Assembly: GCF_030372105.1 (NCBI RefSeq)
Contig: NZ_JAUDBQ010000007.1
Location: forward strand, 62,001 to 126,000
Source of the DNA: Cellulomonas cellasea
GTDB lineage: Bacteria; Actinomycetota; Actinomycetes; Actinomycetales; Cellulomonadaceae
Reading direction: 5' to 3'
DNA: 64,000 bases
The notes beneath the pieces are model-generated. The model searched no databases. It was not told the DNA's origin and was given only the letters and a program-made list of their open reading frames with translations. Positions within the stretch are counted from its first letter, which is position 1. Each line of letters begins with the position of its first letter. Made by a program: the position numbers and the translations under genes. Below, piece after piece: positions 27,084-35,019 of the stretch.

Positions 27084-28139
27084 TCACTTGGCCGCGGCGC
27101 GGACCTTCGCGTGGATGTCGCGGACGACGTCGTTCGAGAGCTTCGACTCGATCAGCGGGGCCAGCGCGTCGGCGAACGCCTTGGAGTCGACCTCGTTGAA
27201 CTTCGCGCCAGCGGCCTCGGCAGCAGCCATCGCGGTGGTGACGTCTTCCTTCCAGTACTTCGCCTCGGCGACGCGCGCGGTGGCCATCTCCTCGTTGAAG
27301 ATCTTCTCGACCTCAGGGCCCATGGCCTCGAGCACCGCCGGGTTGGTGATGATGAAGTCGGGGAACATCAGGTGGCGCGTGTAGCTGTAGTACGGCGCGA
27401 TCTCGGCGTGCTTGAGGTTCGCGTAGATGAGCTGGTTGTTCTCGCCGCCGTCGATGACGCCGGACTGGATGGCCGTGTAGACCTCGCCCTGGCCCATCGG
27501 GGTGCCCGTGCCACCCATGAGGCGCATCATCTCGAGGTTCGTGTCCGACTCGATGACGCGGATCTTCATGCCCGCGAGGTCCTCGGGGGTGTTGATCGGG
27601 CCCTTGGAGTTGTAGACCGAGCGGATGCCGCCGTGGAACGCGCTGACCACGCGGATGCCCTGGTCGTCGAGCGACTTGTACAGGTCGCCGACGATCTCGG
27701 GGTCATTCGTGACCTCGCTCTGGTGCTCCTGCGAGTCGAACGCGAACGGCAGGTTGAAGACCACGAAGTCGGGGTTGAAGTTCTCGAGCAGCGAGCCCGC
27801 GACGAACGCCATGTCGATGGTGCCGGCCTGGACGAGCTCGATGGTCTCGCGCTGGGCGCCGAGGGTCTCGTTCGGGAAGATCTCGATGTCGTAGGCGCCG
27901 TCGGTGCGCTCCTTGAGGCGGTCGCCCATCTCGTCGAGAGCCTTGTACTGCGGGTGGTTCTCGGGCTGGTTGAACGCGAGCTTCAGCATCGTGGTCGCGG
28001 CCCCGCCGCCACCCGACGACGCGCTGGTCTCGCCACCGGCGGGCTTGTCGACCGTGCCGGTGCCCGCGCTGCACGCGGTCAGCGCGAGTGCGGCGACGCC
28101 GAGCGTCGCGGCGATCGAAACAACCTTGTTTCGCCTCAT
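27084..28139 (-). CDS. TRAP transporter solute-binding lipoprotein (DctP family)
   Basis: 351 residues. A signal peptide ends in the lipobox LTAC, so the protein is probably lipid-anchored, as expected in a Gram-positive organism. The mature part contains ETLGAQRETIELVQAGTIDM and PINTPEDLAGMKIRVIES, the latter with the conserved Arg that clamps the ligand carboxylate. The ESDTNLEMMRLMGGTGTPM segment is typical of the sugar-acid-binding branch. First gene of the TRAP operon; its leader shares a 277-bp divergent region with the DUF4862 gene. Confidence 0.93.
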   Translation of the reverse strand: MRRNKVVSIAATLGVAALALTACSAGTGTVDKPAGGETSASSGGGGAATTMLKLAFNQPENHPQYKALDEMGDRLKERTDGAYDIEIFPNETLGAQRETIELVQAGTIDMAFVAGSLLENFNPDFVVFNLPFAFDSQEHQSEVTNDPEIVGDLYKSLDDQGIRVVSAFHGGIRSVYNSKGPINTPEDLAGMKIRVIESDTNLEMMRLMGGTGTPMGQGEVYTAIQSGVIDGGENNQLIYANLKHAEIAPYYSYTRHLMFPDFIITNPAVLEAMGPEVEKIFNEEMATARVAEAKYWKEDVTTAMAAAEAAGAKFNEVDSKAFADALAPLIESKLSNDVVRDIHAKVRAAAK

Positions 28140-28275
28140 TCTGGGAACTCCTCTGTCGGCTCACGACGACGTGAGCAGGTGGGGCGCACCGGGTTGGGGT
28201 GCTGCACGATCTCCGTGAGCCTGCTGGGCGACCTCGGCGACACTGCCCGAGGGTCGTAGCCACGTTCACGAAAAT

Positions 28276-28307
28276 GGAACTAAGTTCTGACGTGCGGAAC
28301 AAGTTAG
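28276..28307. promoter_or_regulatory. Tandem GGAAC-AAGTT motif in TRAP / DUF4862 divergent region
   Basis: GGAACTAAGTTC (28276-28287) contains the perfect 5-1-5 palindrome GAACTAAGTTC. A second, weaker copy GGAACAAGTTAG starts exactly 20 bp later at 28296. Two related dyads on the same helix face suggest cooperative binding, for example by the nearby IclR protein. Confidence 0.55.
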
Positions 28308-28416
28308 CCACACGGTCGGCATTTGACCAGCGTGACGAAGGTCCCGGCACAGCGATCGATACCAATTCGAGACTCACCGGATCACGCGACGGCGCGTGAT
28401 CGATGACGGAGGAAAC

Positions 28417-29382
28417 ATGACGATCCAGACCAGGCCGGGCACCCTGCTCGGCGCCTACGCGATGGCCCCCCGCGACCCTGAACAGGCCCTTCGCTTCTAC
28501 GCCGGCGTCGCCGAGCTCGACATCGCCGGGCTCGAGCTGCCCCTGCCGGCCGACGTCCCCCTCGACGAGCAGGCCGCCTGGGAGACAGCCCACCTCGACC
28601 CGGCCTGGGACCTGCTGGTCACCTGCATCCCCACCGTCATGGGCCGCCTCGGGGCGCTCCCCGGCTACGGCCTGTCCGCCACCGACGAGTCGGCGCGCCA
28701 GCGTGCGATCGCCGACGTGGCACAGGCCCGCGACCTGGCCCTGCGGCTCGCCGACCAGCACGGACGCCGCCGCGTCGTGGGCATCCAGGTGCACAGCGCG
28801 CCCGGCCCGCACGCCGGCTCACGCGAGGCCCTGACCCGCTCCCTCGCCGAGATCGCCTCCTGGGACCTGGCAGGCGCCGAGGTCATCGTCGAGCACTGCG
28901 ACGCGCGCGTCCCCGGCCAGCCGCACGCCAAGGGCTTCTGGTCGATCGCCGACGAGATCGAGGCCGTGCAGGCCGCAGCAGGCGCCGGCGCCCCGATCGG
29001 CCTGGGACTCAACTGGGGCCGCTCCGCGATCGAGGGCCGATCGGCGCAGACCCCCGTCGAGCACGCCCACGCCGCCCGCGCCGCCGGGCTGCTGCGCGCC
29101 GTCGTGCTGTCCGGCGCCTCCGACGTCGAGACGCCCTGGGGCCCGGCCTGGGGCGACGCGCACATCGCCCCGCGTGGGACCGCCGCCGCGCTCGAGCCCA
29201 GCGCCGCGTCGCTGCTCGGCGTCGAGGAGATCACCGCGACCCTCGCCGCCGGCGAGCCCGCGATCGTCGCCGTCAAGGTCTCGGTGCGCCCCGCCGAGGC
29301 CGACGTCGAGACGCGCCTCGCGGTGGCCCGCGCCGCCCTCGACCAGGTCGCCGAGGCGCAGGCGCCGACCGCCCGCGCGTGA
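28417..29382 (+). CDS. DUF4862 family protein
   Basis: A 321-residue cytoplasmic protein with a predicted TIM-barrel-like pattern. Recognisable segments are GTLLGAYAMAPRDPEQ at the start, VIVEHCDARVPGQPHAKGF in the middle and GLGLNWGRSAIEGR, which fit the DUF4862 family. The EHCD and GLNWGR segments provide acidic and basic residues that could bind metal and sugar. ATG 28417 follows a strong GGAGG at 28408. No reaction is established to my knowledge. Divergent placement beside a TRAP importer and kduI suggests a role in uronate or sugar-acid handling. Confidence 0.78.
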   Translation: MTIQTRPGTLLGAYAMAPRDPEQALRFYAGVAELDIAGLELPLPADVPLDEQAAWETAHLDPAWDLLVTCIPTVMGRLGALPGYGLSATDESARQRAIADVAQARDLALRLADQHGRRRVVGIQVHSAPGPHAGSREALTRSLAEIASWDLAGAEVIVEHCDARVPGQPHAKGFWSIADEIEAVQAAAGAGAPIGLGLNWGRSAIEGRSAQTPVEHAHAARAAGLLRAVVLSGASDVETPWGPAWGDAHIAPRGTAAALEPSAASLLGVEEITATLAAGEPAIVAVKVSVRPAEADVETRLAVARAALDQVAEAQAPTARA

Positions 29383-29390
29383 CCCCCGCG

Positions 29391-29438
29391 GGCGCGTGAC
29401 GCGCGCGTCGCCCGCGCATGACACGCGCGTCACGCGCC
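29391..29438. terminator. Long perfect inverted repeat between DUF4862 gene and nhaA
   Basis: GGCGCGTGACGCGCG (29391-29405) and its exact complement at 29424-29438 form a 15-bp stem with an 18-nt loop that itself repeats CGCG/TGAC elements. It starts nine bases past the upstream stop. There is no T tract, so it could be a factor-aided terminator or a regulatory dyad for nhaA. Confidence 0.5.
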
Positions 29439-29572
29439 CGCCTGAGTACCACCACAGTGCCTCGCACGACCGGGATCACCAGGCCCCGGAGCAGTCCAAC
29501 CCTGCCGTTAGGGTTCCCGCACCGGTCGCCCCGCAACGACGTGGGGCGGCCGCCCAGACCGAGGGAAGCACC

Positions 29573-30823
29573 ATGTCGAACGCCAAGCCGACGATCTTCG
29601 GCCGGCTCACCCCAGGTGGCCGCCGGAACTTCGCCGACACCCTGCGCGCCGAGAACACCGGCGCGATCCTGCTGCTCGCCGGCACCGTCGTGGCGCTCGT
29701 GTGGGCGAACTCGCCGTGGCGCGAGGCCTACCAGTCGCTCGGCGAGATCGTGATCGGGCCCAGCGCCCTGCACCTCGACCTGTCGATCGCCCAGTGGGCC
29801 ACCGACGGGCTGCTCGCGATCTTCTTCTTCGTCGTCGGCGTCGAGCTCAAGCGCGAGATGGTCACCGGCCAGCTCCGCCGGCCGTCCACGGCGATCGTGC
29901 CGATCCTCGCCGCCGTGGGCGGCATGGCCGTGCCCGCGCTCGCGTACACGCTGGTCAACTCGATGAGCGACGGCGGGAGCCTGGACGGCTGGGCCATCCC
30001 CGTCGCCACCGACATCGCGTTCGCCGTCGCGATCCTCACCATCTTCGGCAAGCGGCTGCCCACCGCGCTGCGCGCGTTCCTGCTGACGCTCGCGGTGGTC
30101 GACGACCTGCTCGGCATCATCGTCATCGGCGCGTTCTACACCGAGTCCCTCGCCTTCGCCTGGCTCGGCGCCTCACTCCTGGCCATCGCCGTCTTCGGCG
30201 TCCTGGTGCGCCGTCGCGGCATGACGGCCTGGGTGCTGATCCCGCTCGGCGTCATCGCGTGGGCGCTCATGCACGCCTCCGGGATCCACGCCACCATCGC
30301 CGGCGTCCTGCTCGGCTTCACGGTGCCGGCCATCGCCCGCCACGGCGCCTCCATCAGCCTCGCCGAGCGTTACGAGCACCTGTGGCGCCCTGTCTCCGCC
30401 GGGCTCGCGGTGCCCGTGTTCGCACTGTTCGCCGCGGGCGTCACCCTCAGCCCCGAGGCGCTGGCGAGCACTGCCGGGGACCCCGCCGCCCAGGGCGTCG
30501 CCCTCGGCCTCGTCGTCGGCAAGCCCATCGGCATCCTGCTGGCCACGTTCCTGCTGGTGAAGCTCACCAAGGCCAACCTCGACGCGAGCGTCCGCTGGCT
30601 CGACCTGGCCGCGGTCTCCTGCGTCGCGGGCATCGGGTTCACCGTCTCGCTGCTGATCGGCGAGCTGTCCTTCCCGGCCACCTCGCCGCACAGCGAGCAC
30701 GTCAAGGCCGCCGTGCTGATCGGCTCGGCCACCTCCGCGGTGATCGGCGCCCTGCTGCTCACCTGGCGCAGCAAGGTCGCCGCCAAGGCCGAGGTCACGG
30801 CAGAGGTCGCGGCCGACGCCTGA
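29573..30823 (+). CDS. nhaA: Na+/H+ antiporter NhaA
   Basis: Membrane antiporter of 416 residues with about twelve spans, exchanging sodium for protons in pH and salt homeostasis. The paired aspartates of the transport site are in LAVVDDLLGIIVIG; VATDIAFAVAI, GVELKREMV and HATIAGVLLGFTVP are also family signatures. Start ATG 29573 is preceded by GAGGGAAG. It stands as a single gene between hairpins and seems unrelated to the sugar-acid genes around it. Confidence 0.95.
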   Translation: MSNAKPTIFGRLTPGGRRNFADTLRAENTGAILLLAGTVVALVWANSPWREAYQSLGEIVIGPSALHLDLSIAQWATDGLLAIFFFVVGVELKREMVTGQLRRPSTAIVPILAAVGGMAVPALAYTLVNSMSDGGSLDGWAIPVATDIAFAVAILTIFGKRLPTALRAFLLTLAVVDDLLGIIVIGAFYTESLAFAWLGASLLAIAVFGVLVRRRGMTAWVLIPLGVIAWALMHASGIHATIAGVLLGFTVPAIARHGASISLAERYEHLWRPVSAGLAVPVFALFAAGVTLSPEALASTAGDPAAQGVALGLVVGKPIGILLATFLLVKLTKANLDASVRWLDLAAVSCVAGIGFTVSLLIGELSFPATSPHSEHVKAAVLIGSATSAVIGALLLTWRSKVAAKAEVTAEVAADA

Positions 30824-30836
30824 CGCGTCGCCACTG

Positions 30837-30875
30837 CGGCACGGTGGTCACTGCACAGCAGCGACCACCGTGCCG
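30837..30875. terminator. Hairpin between convergent nhaA and lipoprotein gene
   Basis: CGGCACGGTGGTC (30837-30849) and GACCACCGTGCCG (30863-30875) form a 13-bp perfect stem with a 13-nt loop. It overlaps the last codons of the minus-strand lipoprotein and lies just past the nhaA stop. Confidence 0.6.
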
Positions 30876-31405
30876 ACGTCGTTGACCCGCACCGTGAACT
30901 CGGTGGCGGGCAGGTCCTCGACCACGAGCACGCTCGTGGTGGGCACGTAGTCGAGCGTGCAGGGCGTGTCAGCCCGGCCGTTGTCGAACTCGGCGCGCAC
31001 GCTCAGCACCGTGCGACCGGCGTCCCACTCCATGCTCACGGGCAGGTCAGGGCAGGTCGAGCTGCCCCAGGTCGTCACAAGGAGCCGGCTCGGGTTCGCG
31101 TCGCGCGCCGCCGGGGCCACGTCGGCGTCGTCATTGCGGCCGAACGACTCGGCGATCGTGATCGGCGTGGGATGGGGCCCGGGGGTTGGCGCAGCGGTGG
31201 CAACGCCGGAGTCAGCGGCGGTGGGACCGACCCAGTCGGTGGGCTTCGACGATCCGGTCGAGGACTGGCCGTCTGGGGTCGCGCCGGTGTCCGCCGCGCA
31301 CGCCGCCAGGCTCAGCAGCGCAAGGCCGACCACCACGGCCCGCCACACCGGCCGGCCCCGCCGCCCGCGCCCCACGGCCGTCCCTGCCACTGCCATCGTC
31401 CTCAT
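30848..31405 (-). CDS. Secreted lipoprotein, paralogue of the one at 51 kb
   Basis: 185 residues, function unknown. N-terminal Arg-rich segment, hydrophobic stretch and lipobox LAAC predict lipid anchoring. After a Ser/Thr/Pro linker comes a domain with ITIAESFGRNDDAD, LLVTTWGSSTCPDLP, PCTLDYVPTTSVLV and FTVRVN. Two cysteines (in STCP and PCT) may form a disulfide. The same motifs in the same order occur in the lipoprotein at 50996-51532. ATG 31405 has AGAGGA six bases upstream. It is downstream of no obvious partner and convergent with nhaA. Confidence 0.8.
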   Translation of the reverse strand: MRTMAVAGTAVGRGRRGRPVWRAVVVGLALLSLAACAADTGATPDGQSSTGSSKPTDWVGPTAADSGVATAAPTPGPHPTPITIAESFGRNDDADVAPAARDANPSRLLVTTWGSSTCPDLPVSMEWDAGRTVLSVRAEFDNGRADTPCTLDYVPTTSVLVVEDLPATEFTVRVNDVGTVVAAVQ

Positions 31406-31524
31406 CGTGCGTCCTCTCGAGCTCAGCGCCGCGCACCCTAGGCGGCGCCGTCACCAGCGAGTCTTGCCCCCCGCACCGCTCGGGTCCACCTGCGCGGGGC
31501 GCTCGCGCGAGTGGCCGCACAGGC

Positions 31525-32313
31525 TCAGGCCCGGCGCACGAGCGCGCGCGTGCTGAGCGCGAGTCCCACCACGCACCACACCACCAGCACCAGCAGGTCG
31601 CGCAGGCTCGCGTCGTACGTGCCTGACACCAACCCGGCGCGCAGCAGGTCGGCGGCGGGGCGGATCGGCAGCACGTCATGCACCGACTGGAACCAGCCCG
31701 GCAGCTGGCTCGCCGGGAACGTGATGGGTGAGAACAGCATCACGAAGAACACCAGGACCTGGCTGAGCACCTGCGCCAGCATCGGCGCGAACGTCACGGC
31801 GATGGCGTAGCCGACAGCCGTCGCCGTGACGGTGACCAGCAGCGACGCGAGGATCAGCAGGGGCCAGTCGAAGGCCAGCGTCAGGTCGTAGCGCAGATCC
31901 GCCACGATCACCGCGACGGCCACGCTCGGCAGCGCGACCAGCAGCCACACGGTCAGATCGGCCAGCAGCAGCAGCGGCCGGGCCACGGGCAGGGCGCGCA
32001 GGTACGTGAACGTGCCGTCGGTGCGGGCCCGGACGACGCCCTGCGGCACGATCGTCAGGCCCACGACCATGAGCAGCACCGTCGGGGTGCCGGTGGACAG
32101 GAACAGCGCCGACTCCGGCGAGATGTCGGGGATCAGGAACCCGAATCCGATCACGACCCCGGCGGCGAGCAGCGCCTGGATGACCACGATCATGGGCAGG
32201 TCGCTGCCTGCCTGTCCGAGCTGCCAGCGCAGCAGCGTGCGGTAGCTGCTCCACAGCCCGACGCGCGGGGGGACGAACGCCGTGGGGCGCGCGGCGGTGG
32301 TGGTCTCAGGCAC
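31525..32313 (-). CDS. ABC-2 type transporter permease
   Basis: 262 residues with six predicted membrane helices and a cytoplasmic N-terminus, the usual ABC-2 exporter topology. Segments include GLTIVPQGVVRARTDGTFTYLRALPVARP and the late FSPITFPASQLPGWFQSVHDVLPI, matching the conserved ABC-2 signature region near the fifth helix. It overlaps the ATPase gene by 8 bp. The TetR regulator encoded divergently suggests efflux of a small toxic compound, but the substrate is unknown. Confidence 0.9.
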   Translation of the reverse strand: MPETTTAARPTAFVPPRVGLWSSYRTLLRWQLGQAGSDLPMIVVIQALLAAGVVIGFGFLIPDISPESALFLSTGTPTVLLMVVGLTIVPQGVVRARTDGTFTYLRALPVARPLLLLADLTVWLLVALPSVAVAVIVADLRYDLTLAFDWPLLILASLLVTVTATAVGYAIAVTFAPMLAQVLSQVLVFFVMLFSPITFPASQLPGWFQSVHDVLPIRPAADLLRAGLVSGTYDASLRDLLVLVVWCVVGLALSTRALVRRA

Positions 32314-33328
32314 GGGACGGCTCCTCGGTGGCTGCCTCGTCAGAGGCGGTGGGCTCGTCGGAGGCGTCGGCCTCGTCGGTGGACTCGGAGGTGGTGACGG
32401 CGAGGTAGGCGTCCTCGAGCGTGGCGGGAGCGAGCGCGTAGCCGTCGAGGGCGCCCTTCTCGCGCAGGCCGTTCGCCCAGGCCACGGCGGCGGCGGCCTG
32501 CGCCGCGGGGACGGTCAGGAGCACGCGGCGGCCGGTGCGGACCCGCCGCGCGACGGGGACCGGCACCTCGGCGAGCACCTCGGACGGGTCGGCGCCGCCC
32601 GGGTGGAGCTGCAGCTCGAGGCGCAGGTCGGTATCCTGGCTCCCCCGCAGCGCGGCGGGGCTGCCAGCCGCGACGACCTTGCCGCGGTCGAGCACCACCA
32701 ACTCGTCGACCACGCGCTCGGCCTCGACCACGTTGTGCGTCACGAGCAGCACCCCGGCGCCCTCGTCCCCGATGCGCCGCACCGCGTCCCACAGCCGCCG
32801 GCGGCGTGACGCGTCGATGTCGTTGGTCGGCTCGTCGAGCACCACGAGCGGCGTCGGGGCGACCACTGTCATCGCGAAGGACGTCAGCCGCCGGACGCCG
32901 CCCGAGAGGCCGCCGCCGTCGGGCAGGGCCTTCTGGTCGATCCACGGCAGGATGTCGAGCTCTGCGGCGAGCTCCTCGGCGGCCGCGCGGGCACGTCGCG
33001 GCGACAGGCCGCGGATCCGGCCCGCGAGCTCGATGGCCGTGCGGGGTGTGAGGCCGTTGATCGGCGCCTGCGCCTGGGCCTGCAGCGCGACGCGGCGGCG
33101 CGCGCCGGCCGGGTCGGCCACGGCGTCGACATCTCCCACGCGGATGGCCCCGGAATCGGGCCGCAGCAGGCCGACCACCTGCGAGACGAGCGTGGTCTTG
33201 CCGGCGCCGTTATGGCCGAGCAGCCCGACGACCTCCCCGGCTCGGACTCGCAGGGTCACCCGGTCGTTCGCGACCACGGCGCCGAAGCGCCTGGTGATCC
33301 CGTCGACCGCCAGCACGTCAGCGCTCAC
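32306..33328 (-). CDS. ABC transporter ATP-binding protein
   Basis: 340 residues. Walker A is GHNGAGKTT (near residue 38), the signature LSGGVRRLTS, Walker B LVVLDEPTND and the switch histidine in VTHN. The protein energises the adjacent ABC-2 permease. The C-terminal 30 residues are a strongly acidic Ser/Thr/Glu/Asp tail with a repeated DEA/SDE pattern, unusual for the family. Transcribed away from the TetR gene across an 85-bp region carrying two palindromes. Confidence 0.93.
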   Translation of the reverse strand: MSADVLAVDGITRRFGAVVANDRVTLRVRAGEVVGLLGHNGAGKTTLVSQVVGLLRPDSGAIRVGDVDAVADPAGARRRVALQAQAQAPINGLTPRTAIELAGRIRGLSPRRARAAAEELAAELDILPWIDQKALPDGGGLSGGVRRLTSFAMTVVAPTPLVVLDEPTNDIDASRRRRLWDAVRRIGDEGAGVLLVTHNVVEAERVVDELVVLDRGKVVAAGSPAALRGSQDTDLRLELQLHPGGADPSEVLAEVPVPVARRVRTGRRVLLTVPAAQAAAAVAWANGLREKGALDGYALAPATLEDAYLAVTTSESTDEADASDEPTASDEAATEEPSRA

Positions 33329-33356
33329 GACACTCTCCTCGTCTTGAATTCTCTCG

Positions 33357-33387
33357 GTATTCGAATACTAGCGGTATCGCGATACCG
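33357..33387. promoter_or_regulatory. Two palindromic operators for the TetR regulator
   Basis: GTATTCGAATAC (33357-33368) and CGGTATCGCGATACCG (33372-33387) are both perfect palindromes with a common GTAT...ATAC outline. Their centres are 17 bp apart between the divergent ABC and TetR genes, a layout expected for autoregulation and repression of the exporter. Confidence 0.75.
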
Positions 33388-33413
33388 GCGGTAGCCCGAA
33401 GTACGATCGGGGC

Positions 33414-34091
33414 ATGACGACACCCGGGCCCTCGACGCGCGAGCCCCTCACCCGCGAGGAACGGCAACGGCAGACCCGATCCGCCCTGATCGCCGCCGCC
33501 CGCGCCGTCTTCGCCCGCGACGGGTACCACCGCGCGCGGCTCGAGGCCATCGCCCAGCAGGCCGGCTACTCCAAGGGCGCCGTCTACTCCAACTTCGACG
33601 GCAAGGCGGCGCTATTCCTCGCCGTCATCGACGACGACCTGGCCCGCGCCGACCGCCTCGGCCGCGAGACCAACTCCGCACTCCCCTCCGACTCCGCCGC
33701 GGCGGGCTTCCTGGCCTGCGACGACGCCGACGCCAGCGACAGCACGCCGGACGAGGAGGCGATGCTCCAGGTCGCGCACGGGTTCGCCCTCGCCAGCCTC
33801 GAGTTCATCGCCACCGCCGCCCGCGAGGCCGAGCTCACCCCGGAGCTCGAGACCCGCATGCGCCACATGCTCACGCTCTACACCGGCGCCACGTTGACGC
33901 ACAGCCCCGCCGGGGAGGACCCGCTCTCCGTCTCCGACCGCACCATGCTGCTCGCCGCACTCGAACAGGGCAGCGCGCTGCTCTCGCTCAGCGGCATCGC
34001 CCCGCTGCCCGATTCCCTGGTCCGCGAGGGCATGCTCCGAGTGCTGACCCCGCGAGCCGCCACCCCCGGCGCCGAGGCCCCCACCGACTGA
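33414..34091 (+). CDS. TetR family transcriptional regulator
   Basis: 225 residues. The N-terminal TetR helix-turn-helix is typical: LIAAARAVFARDGYHRARLEAIAQQAGYSKGAVYSNF split across residues 25-62, with the conserved YSNFDGKAALF ending. The ligand domain is unassigned. ATG 33414 lies 86 bp from the divergent exporter ATPase, with two palindromes between, so local repression of the exporter and itself is the likely role. Confidence 0.92.
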   Translation: MTTPGPSTREPLTREERQRQTRSALIAAARAVFARDGYHRARLEAIAQQAGYSKGAVYSNFDGKAALFLAVIDDDLARADRLGRETNSALPSDSAAAGFLACDDADASDSTPDEEAMLQVAHGFALASLEFIATAAREAELTPELETRMRHMLTLYTGATLTHSPAGEDPLSVSDRTMLLAALEQGSALLSLSGIAPLPDSLVREGMLRVLTPRAATPGAEAPTD

Positions 34092-34170
34092 GCGAGCGAC
34101 TGGGCGAAGCCTGGACGAGGCCTGGACGGCCACCCGGGCAGAGCCTCCCGACCCGGCCTACAGTCGACAG

Positions 34171-34869
34171 ATGGGTCAGGACCTGGACTCTGGCATTCCC
34201 CGGTGGGCCGTCGTGTCGGCAGTCGCGGCGCCGATCACGATAATCGGGACCTGGACGCTGGCCGCGTCCTTGCAGGACGACGGCTACGACCCGGTGCGCG
34301 ACACCCTGAGCTGGCTGGCCACGCAGGCTGCCGTCGCGCCCAGGCTCGGGGCCTGCGGGTTCGCGTTGACGGGGATCGCCCACATCGTCACGGCCGTGGG
34401 GCTGCGGCCGGTGCCGCGGGCCGGGCGCCTGATGCTCGGGCTCGGCGGGCTCGCGACGGTCGGGGTCGCGCTGCTGCCCACCGACCGCACGCACACCGCG
34501 CATATGGGCGCCGCGGGAGTGGCGTTCGTCGCGATGGCGACCTGGCCGGCCGTCGCCCGGGACGCGGCCGGGCTCGGGCGGATGGCGCCATGGTCGGGCG
34601 CGGTGGCGGCGTCGGGCATGTCCGTGATGCTGGGGTGGTACTGGCTCGAGCTGCAGGCGCTCATCCCCGGCCAGGGGGCACGGAAGGGGCTCGCCGAGCG
34701 CATCGTCGCGGTGGCCCAGTCGCTGTGGCCGCTGGCTGTCGTGCTGGCCGTGCGCGCCGAGCCCGGATCGGGGCCGACGGAGCGCGCGGCAGCCGCCGTG
34801 GCCGCCTCGGTGAGGGCCACAAGGCCTCGATGGGAGTGGAGCCCGTGGTGGGCGCGCGCTCGGGCCTGA
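34171..34869 (+). CDS. DUF998 family membrane protein
   Basis: 232 residues with about six membrane helices: an initial span AVVSAVAAPITIIGTWTLAA, the DUF998-like DPVRDTLSWLATQA loop (DxxSxL type pattern), and later spans including GRLMLGLGGLATVGVALLPT. The C-terminal tail is Arg/Trp-rich. The family has no assigned reaction. It follows the TetR gene by 79 bp in the same direction and could be cotranscribed with it. Confidence 0.8.
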   Translation: MGQDLDSGIPRWAVVSAVAAPITIIGTWTLAASLQDDGYDPVRDTLSWLATQAAVAPRLGACGFALTGIAHIVTAVGLRPVPRAGRLMLGLGGLATVGVALLPTDRTHTAHMGAAGVAFVAMATWPAVARDAAGLGRMAPWSGAVAASGMSVMLGWYWLELQALIPGQGARKGLAERIVAVAQSLWPLAVVLAVRAEPGSGPTERAAAAVAASVRATRPRWEWSPWWARARA

Positions 34870-34991
34870 GGCCGATCTCAGAACCCGCTCCCCAGACCCT
34901 GGCCAACCAGGCATACTGCGTGATCTAGGCGCACTGCCACACGTGGGCCGCCAATGAGGGCGCGTTCGCGGCCTACCGGCGACCGTCGTTG

Positions 34992-35005
34992 AGAAACCGC
35001 TTCCC
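34992..35005. promoter_or_regulatory. Weak LacI-type operator D upstream of uxuB-like gene
   Basis: AGAAACCGCTTCCC matches the GGAAAGCGCTTTCC pattern at 11 of 14 positions. It ends directly before the ribosome-binding site GGAAGGA (35006-35012) of the next gene. It is the weakest of the four candidate sites. Confidence 0.35.
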
Positions 35006-35019
35006 GGAAGGATCGCCCC

